From contig PYST01000222.1 in the NCBI GenBank assembly GCA_003049485.1, positions 1 to 63,435 of the forward strand: a stretch of DNA of 63,435 nt. Reading direction: 5' to 3'. This DNA comes from Ophioceras dolichostomum (taxonomy: Eukaryota; Ascomycota; Sordariomycetes; Magnaporthales; Ophioceraceae). Below the pieces are notes generated by a model. It had not been told where the DNA came from. It saw only the letters and a program-made list of their open reading frames with translations, and ran no database searches. Below, in pieces: positions 55,203 through 63,435 of this stretch; position 1 is the first letter of the stretch; every line of letters starts with the position of its first letter. Made by a program: the position numbers and the translations under genes.

Positions 55203-56673
55203 CTTTGCGTCGTTGTTATGTTACGTGAACGACCAGCAGTGCGAGGATGTTGAGCTATGATGATTAAGAGGGCCGGGAGGGAGGAAGCGTAGCAGAAGGA
55301 GCGGAGGCTGCCCACTACCAACACCGGACGAGGAGGAGGAGCAGAAAGGCCGCCCGCGGGATCGGCGGTGCGACACTTTAAGATATTATTTCGACTAGAC
55401 TTGAGCCTAGGCCAGGCAGGGCAGGGGTTCGCCAAAACCAGCAAGAGTGGCCGGCAGGAGAACTGATGCACCGTGAGAAAAAAAAAGGTGCGCCTCTCAT
55501 GATTGAGTATTCCTTCCCCCTTTCGTCATTACATCGAAATGCCCGGCAATTGGTCTTGGCCAGCGCTGGAAAGTTGCATCGGCAGGAGAGATTTGACGGG
55601 AGAAACATCCTACTGCAGCTGTGCGGATACGCGCTCGGCGTAACCGTAACCAGTAACCAAGAGGCAAGCTGGCTGGCCAGCAGCTGGTAACGATGTCATC
55701 ATCAGGACATGGCGACATGTGGTCATCAGTGGGCAGCGTAGCTTTTGGCCTGGCCCGGAAATTTTGCGACCTTGGGGCTCTAGACAAAGGAAGCTGGAGA
55801 AGGCTACTTGCGAGTAGTAGGTTAGCTGCAGGCAGAATGGGAGGTGGAATAGCTACGTACAGATAGGTAGACATAGGAGGTACCAAAGCTGAGTCGGAGG
55901 CCATTAGAGGCAATTGCGGAGTTTTCTGCTGATGGAACAAGGAGGGGTACTAGATTGGAGTCGAGGGATTCCAAAGCTCCCTTTCTCCTCTTTTTCTTCT
56001 CTCCTACCTTCTCTCGTTGAAGTGATGCAATAGGACCTCAAGGCATAAAAGGGGAGAAATTTGGCCGTCATTGCGGTTAATTAGCAGGCGAATGAATGGG
56101 CAAGCGAACCGCTCCAGGGCCCTTGGACGGCCATTTCTATGGACAACCGCGCACGCGAAAGGATCCGCGGAAGGATCGCTAAGCTGGAATTCTCGATCTC
56201 GAATCTCTCGGCTGGCTGGTCGGGGTGGTCGCACAGGAGGATAAAACGGGTTTGACAGGAAATCTCAATTGCTGTTGGCGGAGCGAATCCAGCGATGCAC
56301 GGCCAATTAGTGGGTCAGCGGGAACGTTACAGATCCTGAGGTCGTGGTTGTTGTTTTCTTGGTAAGGGTTTGGGAGGATCGGGTCGACCCACGCTCGAAT
56401 GAAAAGCTGGGGAGATTTGATCGAGGGGGCGTCGTGTCTAATGTCTAACACGTGATGGCAATTCAGGAGGGAACGAAGGAGGGGATGGATGGCCACCCTG
56501 GTTGGGTCAATAATAGGGCCAACCAAGGCCTGATCCGTAGCCTTCTCCTTTGCGATGGCTGTCCGTCTGATGCCCTCCCTCCGTTGATGGTCCTGGTTCT
56601 GCCCGTCGTATATCGTGAGATCCTGACCTAAAGGGTTCCCTTCCAAATCATCAAAGCCATCATCACCACACAG
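55203..56673. other. Intergenic between divergent genes
   Basis: Shared upstream region of the GH43 gene and the eight-cysteine secreted gene. The 169-codon minus frame at 56179-56688 overlaps the next gene's start and has no coding character. No other gene seen. Confidence 0.5.
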
Positions 56674-57691
56674 ATGAAGACAGGACACATCTTGACTAGG
56701 CTGCTCGTCAGCTTGGTAGGCCTGGTTCAGGCACTGCCAGCACAGGATGCCGCCGCCTCAGAGACGACGAGCTTCGGCCTGACCTGGACCGGGATGGTGA
56801 AGCCCGACGAGCCTGTGATGTCCTTCACAGGAACCGCAGAGGTAGGTCTCTTTTATTCGGGATCGTCAGACCTGCTGCTGGCTGCTGCATATCTACGGAT
56901 GCCTGCCTCGAATTGAGGAACTTAAGCTGATAATATCATCACCTATCCACCCAACAGGAGATCTACAACTCAATCCTCTCCCACAACCCAAACTACGACA
57001 TCGAGCTCGGCATCCACAGCCCCAACTCCACCTTCTCCATGCCATCAGGCATGATGCAGGAGGAGGCAGTCCTGGACAAGCGCGCCCCGACGTCGAGCGA
57101 CTACACGTGCGGCTACGGCACGTACGTGAACGGGCTCAACATCGCCGCCGGAGTCAAGTACCTCTACAACATCGGCAACGGCGACTGCGCCGCCGGTCCC
57201 GGCAGACCGGGAGCTGGGGGGTGCAGCCGCACCACGTGCTCGAGCGACGCGGCCATCTGGCTGTGCAACGACAATAACTTCGAGCTGCATATTCCGTGTT
57301 TCCTTGTTGCTGAGTAAGTTTTTTATTTTTTTTATTTTTTTTATTTTTATGTCTGCCTGGGTCTTAGGAGAGTTTGTTGTGGGATGGGGATGAAGGACGA
57401 GAAGTGGGTGTACTGATGATGATGATTCTGATGATCGATGACTGACCGATCCTTTTTTCTCTTTCCACCAGCAACGCCGTCGAGGTCCTTGTGAAGTGCC
57501 ACTATTGGGATGGCGCGACCAACCACGTTCGCGGACAGGTAAGCAAGAGACGCCCTCTTTCTTTGCCTCCCTCTCAGCTTTTAGTATGACATTCTGTCTT
57601 TCGGACGATGGCTAATAATTGTTCGCTTGGCTCTGTTGTGTAGATCTTCTCGATGGACAGGACATGGAACACGATCATTAACCGCTGTTAG
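56674..57691 (+). CDS. Eight-cysteine secreted protein (effector-like)
   Basis: Predicted 212 residues, exons 56674-56841, 56958-57313, 57472-57538 and 57644-57691. All GT-AG introns keep frame and the last exon ends IINRC-stop. Signal peptide MKTGHILTRLLVSLVGLVQA, then a pro-like region containing a KR site (LDKRAPTSSDYTCGYG). The C-terminal half has eight cysteines, in YTCGYG, NGDCAAG, GGCSRTTCSSDAAIWLCNDN, HIPC, VKCHYW and NRC. I recognise GxGxC-x-R-x-x-C-x(3)-AIWLCND as a common motif of small secreted ascomycete proteins, many of which are induced on plants, but its biochemical role is not known. The KR suggests Kex2-type processing. Candidate effector or cell-surface protein. Confidence 0.82.
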
Positions 57692-58788
57692 AGAGTGACT
57701 CAGAGGACCAGAGACTCTAGACAATCTTTACCTGCCTCCATGATTTTTCTGCACATATTTAATTCTTCCTGGTATATATGCGCACACTTCCGAATTGAGG
57801 CCGCTGGTTCTGTGGACTCCAGTTTCGATCCTACTGGAAGTCCTTCGGGATTGGCCCAGTCGTTAATTTTCCCGAGTCGTTGAGTGCCACTGTCCACCAT
57901 ACTTGCTCACAGTCACCAGCTACTCCAGTGGTGGCTGTCCGGGGTCTCGGACTAGGTTCTCTCGGTCTCGGGGACTTGCTTCTCACGGTTTCGGATTCGA
58001 CGGTGGTAGTCTTGGCCGCCCGTGTAGTAGCTGTGACGTCTGCACATCCGGCTGGGGCTCCGGGCCGCCTCAACGGCTACGCATGCGATGTGGTGTTGCC
58101 GAGTCCGCTGCAATCAGACCGGGAGTTTGTTGCAATGCGAACCTTGGAGGGATGGACAGTCTGGCATGAGGGAGTGCCTCACTTACTACTATAGCTATCT
58201 ACGTATTACTGTCTACGCCGATGAAGGTGATGCTTGACCCCTGAAATAAAGCCTGCAATGCTCAAGACGGGAACCTTCCATACCTACTTACCTACTTGGT
58301 GACATCCGACAGGCTAGCTATCCACATCGGTACTTCTAGACGGTAAAATCCAGATTGAGTTCCGGACTTCTCGTCAAATTCTCCCACGTATTAGTGCCGT
58401 AGCTAGCGGACGGATGGGGGTGTGTGAGACGGCTCGTGGAGTGTACGTTGTTATCCAACCAAGAATATGCCATCAATCGACATGAGTTGATGATCTTCGC
58501 CCCTCGACTTTAACTTCTAAACCGCGTGGTACTGCAATCTTCCCAGACTATCAGAAGAACTCTATGGGAAAAAGGATTGCGCTCGAACTAGCGAAAAAAA
58601 TCTTGAAGTGCAATTTTACCGAACCATCGCGAACGGACTCGCAAACCTTCAAATTCCACCAAAAGCACCAAATCATCAAACCCGAGTAAACCCCCCTGCC
58701 ACCGCCCCGGCCAGGGTCGACCGAACTCCCAGTCGTACTAGGTAAGTACCAATCTAGGTAGCAAACGACAAGACACCTCTCCCTGCTC
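57692..58788. other. Intergenic
   Basis: CTAGGTAAGTACCAATCTAG near 58738-58757. No gene supported. The plus frame 57880-58194 is unconvincing. Confidence 0.5.
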
Positions 58789-61032
58789 TCAAGGCCAATC
58801 CGCCCCAGCAGGCGTGTCCTCAACCCACCCGCCTCTCCCCGCCCCATGCCGATCCTTCCGATGCGCCCAGTGTACATGCACGCCCGTCAGCACGGCCAGG
58901 TCGAGCACCAGCGGCGGCAGCTCGTCTATTTTGACCTCGCCGTCGTCGTTGCACACGCTCCACGTCATCTCGACGACTTTCTCGACGCCTCCTTTAGCCG
59001 CTGCCGCCGCCGCCCCGTCTTTCTCCGCCCCGTCTTTCTGTTGCTCGTGGTGCAGCTCCTTCTCCTCCCATGTCACCTCCGCGATCTTCTTCTCGCGGGT
59101 CCCAGTACCCCACTTACCCACCGACAGAATGCCCCTAGTAACAACGCCGACGAAGAGCGTGTACTTTTTATCCTTCCTGTTAGTCCTCATCCACCTGAAG
59201 CTGCCGGTGTAGATGTCGTGACCCCTGAACCCGCCCTTCCTCACCCCCGGATGCTCGTTGATCTGGTCCTTGTCGATGGCGAACGCGAACTCGTCTTTCT
59301 GTCTGTCGTAGCGGAACCGATTCTCGTTCGGTTTATCGTCGTGGGAATTATAGTAGTTGTAGTAGCTGTCCTTGGGCTTCTCTTTCGGCTTCGGCTTCGG
59401 CGCCAGCACCGACTGCTCCCCCTTGCGGCGATCCCCCGCGGAACCCGTGATGAACAGGTCCCCCTCTACACCGAACCACACGGACTTGTCGTCGAGCGAC
59501 GGGCCGAAGTGGCTGTCGGGCGCCTGCTTGCGCGTGAGGGCGATCTCGTGCGCGTACCACATGTCCATCATGTGGCCGTTGCCGTGCATGTAAATCTTGC
59601 GCTGCAGAGAGTAGTAGTCCTTGCCGTCCTTGCCACCACTGCCGCCCGCGCCGCCCTTGAGGCTGGCGTGGAACTCCTTGTCGATCTTGGACGGGTCGTA
59701 GGTCATGTGCAGCTTTCTGAAGCCGATCGGGGGAGGAGCCGGGACGTTGCGTTTCCTCTCCAGTTCTTCCTCCTTCCTTCGCTTCTCCTCTTCAATCTTG
59801 CGCCGTTCTTCCTCTTCTCGCTTTTGCTTCGGGCGCAGGATCGCGTGCACGCGCAGGCCGGTGACTATGACGCTGTCCAAGAGAACCTCGGGCAGCTGCT
59901 CGACGTGGTAGTCCAGCATCTCGAAGCGGACGACGACCTCCTTGATCTTCTTGTCGGGCCCCCCTCCGTTGGGATCCTTCTTTGTGACTTCGACGGTACG
60001 CCACGACAGCTCTGCGATCCGCTTCTTGTGGTACTCGTCGGACTTTCCATCGCCGTCGTGGAGCGTCGTCATCTTTGTGGTGAGAATGTACGTCGGCACG
60101 GCACCTTGGTTACTCTTCTTCGTGTCGTCCTCCCAGACGAACTCGCCGCCGCAGTGCGGTATCGGCGCCGACGAATCGCCACCACCCGCCGCAGCAGCAG
60201 TCGTGATGGACTTCTCCTGCTCCTTGAGCAGATCCTCGCAGATCTTGTACGCGAAGCTGCCGCTGTCGTCCGTGCTCGCGTGGAAGTACCTCTTCTGGAC
60301 GAGGGCCGGTCTGTGGACACGGCGGCGGGATTCCCCGTCGGCGTTATTGTTCGTGTCACGCCACGGCGGCGTGATATTGCGGACGACGGCCTCCGGCTTC
60401 GGCGAAGCGTCGTCGGTCTCGTCCAGATAGCCGGTAGTTGTGTTCATCCTGACCGTGCGGAGGCTGGTGCTGTTGTTTTCGCACGCGAAGGTGCCGGGAG
60501 TGGACAAGGCCGCCGTGCGCTGGAGTATGTAAGAGCCCCCGTTTTGCCGGCTTTCTATCTTGTAGACGTTCTTCCCGTCGTGCACGCCCCCGTCGCCGAC
60601 CGCCATGTTGACCGTCGCCGCCCGGTCGAACGGCGTGGACTCGGCGTCGTCGTAGCGGAACTTGAGCAGCGTGAAGCATGTTCGCGGCCTGCTGGGCCTG
60701 GCTGTTGCTGCTCCTCCTCCTCTTAGTCCTGCGCGAGAGACGTGTGCCGCGGCGGCGCCGAGGGCGGGGGCGGTGAGGCCGGCGGCTACTGCTCCCTGTG
60801 CAGGTCTGTGAGCCATGGTGGTTGTGTTGCTGCTATTTTGGCCCTGTTGTTGGAGTGGCTGCCCCCGCCCGCGTCCGGCACCGAACATGTTGGGCACCCC
60901 TATCCTTGGCCCCTTGTGGCCGAAGCCGCCGGTGGTGATGGCGCGGGCATCCTGAGTATGCCGCCTCTTCGCCGGACTTTGAGTTTGGGCGTCTTTGCGA
61001 TGGAGGTCAGGGGTTGAGCTGTGGGGTGGCAT
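58789..61032 (-). CDS. 747-aa protein with a duplicated, unrecognised domain
   Basis: Single exon, 747 residues, start at 61032 (MPPHSSTPDLHRKDAQ). Residues 1-118 are low-complexity. Residues about 119-400 and about 437-725 are two copies of the same domain, joined by a charged helix (KREEEERRKIEEEKRRKEEE, about 404-428). Matching pieces in order: FRYDDAESTPFDRAA with HMTYDPSKIDKEFHA; FAYKICEDLL with FAFAIDKDQI; GEFVWEDDTKK with GSFRWMRTNRK; KKRIAELSWRTVEV with EKKIAEVTWEEKEL; and LPEVLLDSVIVTGLRVHA with LPPLVLDLAVLTGVHVHW. Alternating hydrophobics suggest beta-rich domains. There is no signal peptide or membrane span. I know no named family. An antisense frame of 626 codons exists but lacks any such internal logic. 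Confidence 0.78.
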   Translation of the reverse strand: MPPHSSTPDLHRKDAQTQSPAKRRHTQDARAITTGGFGHKGPRIGVPNMFGAGRGRGQPLQQQGQNSSNTTTMAHRPAQGAVAAGLTAPALGAAAAHVSRAGLRGGGAATARPSRPRTCFTLLKFRYDDAESTPFDRAATVNMAVGDGGVHDGKNVYKIESRQNGGSYILQRTAALSTPGTFACENNSTSLRTVRMNTTTGYLDETDDASPKPEAVVRNITPPWRDTNNNADGESRRRVHRPALVQKRYFHASTDDSGSFAYKICEDLLKEQEKSITTAAAAGGGDSSAPIPHCGGEFVWEDDTKKSNQGAVPTYILTTKMTTLHDGDGKSDEYHKKRIAELSWRTVEVTKKDPNGGGPDKKIKEVVVRFEMLDYHVEQLPEVLLDSVIVTGLRVHAILRPKQKREEEERRKIEEEKRRKEEELERKRNVPAPPPIGFRKLHMTYDPSKIDKEFHASLKGGAGGSGGKDGKDYYSLQRKIYMHGNGHMMDMWYAHEIALTRKQAPDSHFGPSLDDKSVWFGVEGDLFITGSAGDRRKGEQSVLAPKPKPKEKPKDSYYNYYNSHDDKPNENRFRYDRQKDEFAFAIDKDQINEHPGVRKGGFRGHDIYTGSFRWMRTNRKDKKYTLFVGVVTRGILSVGKWGTGTREKKIAEVTWEEKELHHEQQKDGAEKDGAAAAAAKGGVEKVVEMTWSVCNDDGEVKIDELPPLVLDLAVLTGVHVHWAHRKDRHGAGRGGWVEDTPAGADWP

Positions 61033-62689
61033 GTTGAAGGGTGTCGTTCGAGTGTCTCGAGTGAAATGAGACAGGGACTTTGAGGGGAACAGATGTAAAA
61101 TGGGCTTTTGCTTCTTGGCCGTATAAAAGGAACAGAATCAAGAGACTGCTACGAGTAATCTATTCTGAAATCTTTTTGTTCTTTAAACTTGTCTGTGTGA
61201 CTTGTCTGTGTAGTCAGTTCTCAGCAGGGCAGCTATAATCATTTAAAAACGAGACGAAGAAAGGGGCTCGGATGGCGTCAAAGGGAAGATTTGTCACGCC
61301 ACTGCCTACTAGCTGATATCAGGAGGATCAATCAGGCCTTCGTGATTCTTGGGTCGAGTTGATGGCCGACATATGCCGCGCGGAGGAACAGGCGGCCGAC
61401 TCACCGACCGACTTACGCCGGAGCCGGCAATGCTACCCGTCTAGGTAGGTAAGCACGGCCAACACGCAGCGGATTTTCATGTAATATGAAGGAATGCCGG
61501 CTTTGCCACCTCGCATAAAGGACCTTCGAGGCAGGGCCGCAAGGGGTGGGCCCACAATTCCCGGCCAGTGGACAGGTCGCGGTCGCGGCCGGATATCTCC
61601 CGATGACATTCGGACTCGGCAAAGCAGCATCATTGTCGGCCCCACAATTTCAGTCGTCTTGTATAGCAGGCCGGCGCGGGCGGTCATTTTCGGGGCCTAA
61701 ATGTGTGACCAAAGGGACTGAGTCCGGCATAAAATGGAATCAAAGAATTACAAACCACTACTTTGTGGAGCAGGCGACCGTCCAACGTGACCAGTTCTTT
61801 GACACATCAATTTCTGGCCGACGAAGTGGGTAGGTACTAGTTAGTTGTACTGTCACTGGACTCACTGTGGAGGGCGACGTGGCTCTTTGGAGGAGTCTCT
61901 GGGGAAGAGAATCAGAATTTCGATTGCCGCGCGGTAGCCAGCACACCGTTACGGGTAGCGGGGTACTCGGCACCACGCACCTACCTCCTTGCGCTGCGCG
62001 AGCGCAATCTTCTCCGAGGGAGGTGCATCCTGTCCTGCGCCTGCCATCGTCGCGCGAACCCTGCTCGAGGTCCCTTCCCGAAGCGTACACACCCTCCCCC
62101 CACCGTCGTCTGGACCAGCGGCATGAACCGGGCGACGGAACCCGGGAACGCGCTTGGTCCCCAGAGTGAGGCATATCATCACGTTACGGCGGATGTTGTA
62201 GAACTGGTCGACGCTGCTGGGCGGACTGCGAAATCATGAACGTGTTGACGTTGCGCATGAGTAGCTGGCCGGGGTCGTAATTGAACTGCGTAAAGGTTTA
62301 GACCGACTGGGGCGACATGGGCGGGTGTTCGACGAGGTTTGTCCTCGGGTGGCAGCGGATAGAGTCGATGAGGGGGGGCGGGCCTGGTCTTCTTGCTTGG
62401 GCCGGTCGCCACCACCACCCCATCGCTTCTTAGGCCTGGACGGCCCGCCGCCGGCGGAAATCCCGGCCGCTCTGTCTGTCGGAACCTACCATGCCTAGCG
62501 CATGCAAAAGGATCTCAGAGGCCAAAAGCACGTAGGAATCTACGCGTCTCGAGAGGGCAGCATACCTGCTGGGCTCAAAATCGTCGCATTGCAGTGCTAG
62601 AAAGAGTGGTGAAAAAAAGCTAACTCTACAGGCCATCGTGAAGACTGACGGGAAGGGTCCGCATGGTTACATAATTGGCTGATTACGTA
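61033..62689. other. Intergenic; possible coding relic at 62.2-62.4 kb
   Basis: A minus-strand stretch (about 62200-62400) reads NLVEHPPMSPQSV-stop-TFTQFNYDPGQLLMRNVNTF, which looks like a fragment of a once-coding sequence with a TAA that could derive from CAA. I cannot name it. The rest holds no supported gene. Confidence 0.35.
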
Positions 62690-62797
62690 ACGTAATCTAC
62701 CACCTTCCGGGACAAACCACCTTCCGGGACACTTTTCTGCCCTTCACCCCAACCCCTCGACTTCAGATGGGCCTCGCCACGCCACCACGATGGCAAA

Positions 62798-63312
62798 ATG
62801 CCACAACCTCTGCACCACGAGGAGCGGGTCCAATTAGCAGTTGAAGCCCTGGGTTCGGGCAAAATTCGAAGCATTCGCCAGGCTGCAGCTGTATTCGATG
62901 TGCCAAAGTCGACTCTCCATGGACGCGTCGCAGGACGCGTCCCTCGTCAACTATCACAGACTACACGCCGGAAGCTCCGTCCAACCGAAGAAGCTGCCTT
63001 GATTCAATGGATTGAATCAATGGACGACCGTGGAAGGTCACCGACGATCGGCTATATCCGGCAGATGGCCGATCTTCTTATTCGTGAACGCGGTGGCTCG
63101 ATCTTGCTTGACGCGTCGGTTGTAGCTACCATAGCTGACGATAACTCCGTTGGTGAGAATTGGGTCCGACGGTTTCTTGACCGACAACCTCATCTCAAGT
63201 CACGATATTCCCGAAAGTACGACTATCAACGAGCATTGTGCGAAGACCCAGAAAAGGTCAAAGCATGGTTTAAGCGAGTCCAAAACACGGTTAAGAACAA
63301 CGGTATTCTCGA
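62798..63312 (+). CDS. Pogo-like transposase, N-terminal part
   Basis: ATG at 62798 opens a frame that is uninterrupted for about 171 codons up to the N at 63313. It encodes MPQPLHHEERVQLAVEALGS, a Psq-type helix-turn-helix (IRQAAAVFDVPKSTLHGRVA), the CENP-B-type second DNA-binding region (RPTEEAALIQWIESMDDRGR, then ENWVRRFLDRQPHLKSRYSR) and YDYQRALCEDPEKVKAWFKR leading toward the catalytic core. This is the same order as transposon 1 (YDYQRALQEDPNVLSAWF). The catalytic domain is outside the window or lost. In the part visible this copy has no lesions, unlike elements 1 and 2. Confidence 0.85.
63101..63222 (+). repeat. 122-bp segment repeated exactly at the window end
   Basis: Identical over 122 bp to 63314-63435, which follows a single N at 63313. 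Inside the transposase frame. Confidence 0.97.
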
Positions 63313-63313
63313 N

Positions 63314-63435
63314 ATCTTGCTTGACGCGTCGGTTGTAGCTACCATAGCTGACGATAACTCCGTTGGTGAGAATTGGGTCCGACGGTTTCTTGACCGACAA
63401 CCTCATCTCAAGTCACGATATTCCCGAAAGTACGA
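63314..63435 (+). repeat. Second copy of the 122-bp segment, after an N
   Basis: Exact copy of 63101-63222 joined through N at 63313. Restarting transposase codons in mid-gene is not biologically sensible, so an assembly join between repeat copies is the likeliest explanation. Confidence 0.9.

Larger units (their letters stand above)
62690..63435 (+). mobile_element. Pogo/Fot1-like transposon 3, 5' part
   Basis: The left end begins ACGTAATCTACCACC directly after TA at 62688-62689, like the ACGT start of transposon 1. Two perfect 16-bp copies ACCACCTTCCGGGACA stand 17 bp apart (62699-62714 and 62716-62731), then CTTTTC. The GGACA core starts at the same distance from the end as in transposon 1. 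The transposase gene follows and the element runs off the window. Confidence 0.85.

Noticed and set aside
56179..56688. 169-codon minus frame
   Set aside because: Overlaps the start of the eight-cysteine gene on the opposite strand and has no recognisable features.
58846..60726. 626-codon plus-strand open frame antisense to the 747-residue gene
   Set aside because: It mirrors the GC-rich third positions of the minus gene, has no motif or domain logic, and the minus protein has an internal domain repeat that only a real coding frame would show.
1..63435. CRISPR arrays, bacterial operons, rRNA genes
   Set aside because: No spacer-repeat arrays or ribosomal sequences seen. Introns and gene types are fungal nuclear.

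Overview
The window is nuclear DNA of a filamentous ascomycete, most likely a Sordariomycete. Genes have short GT-AG introns (about 50-250 bp), 'CACAATGG'-like start contexts and scattered TATA boxes. The gene types also fit: a fungal CBM1 protein, a GH43 arabinanase, an AA12-type sugar dehydrogenase, cysteine-rich secreted proteins, Fot1/pogo transposons and Tad-like LINE remnants. The species cannot be fixed from sequence alone.

Layout. 0-3 kb: a Fot1/pogo DNA transposon (782-2843) with TA target duplication and 48-bp terminal repeats, broken by a 197-bp solo LTR and one stop codon. It lies 86 bp upstream of a disrupted TDT/SLAC1-type transporter gene carrying a 34-glutamine tract. 4.8-7.5 kb: two tandem, same-strand paralogous polytopic membrane proteins with a C-x-L-x-GDGDLYG-x-GVR signature. 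9-10.7 kb: secreted PQQ/AA12-like dehydrogenase (4 exons). 11.9-12.5 kb: small membrane protein with a 53-residue tandem repeat. 12.5-18.7 kb: gene-poor. 18.7-20.6 kb: PAP2-type membrane phosphatase/inositolphosphotransferase-like gene. 22.3-26 kb: a FAH-family enzyme and a BTB/POZ protein. 27.5-28.4 kb: secreted protein. 29-35 kb: accessory stretch with three or four tiny single-pass membrane proteins and a tandem pair of unrecognised paralogues, one decayed. 36.4-37.7 kb: LINE RNase H remnant beside another tiny membrane protein. 38.3-39 kb: CBM1 protein. 41.4-43 kb: FAD monooxygenase. 43.4-44 kb: single-pass membrane protein. 45-49 kb: two decayed genes. 49.4-51.5 kb: a second decayed pogo-like element and a 5'-truncated LINE tail with a perfect 14-bp target duplication. 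51.7-53.5 kb: CorA-like membrane protein. 54-55.2 kb: GH43 arabinanase. 56.7-57.7 kb: eight-cysteine secreted protein. 58.8-61 kb: 747-residue protein built from two copies of an unrecognised domain. 62.7 kb to the end: 5' part of a third pogo-like transposon, cut by an N and a suspicious 122-bp exact repeat.

The intact genes do not form an obvious pathway. Several act on plant cell-wall sugars (CBM1, GH43, AA12) or are effector-like, as expected in a plant-associated fungus. The most unusual material is: (i) a domain repeated twice in the 58.8-61 kb protein and apparently once in the 45-kb pseudogene; (ii) a 17-bp-spaced repeat pair inside the terminal repeats of all three pogo-like elements; (iii) many single-base nonsense or start-loss changes of the CpA-to-TpA type, as left by repeat-induced point mutation; and (iv) a concentration of tiny single-pass membrane proteins.
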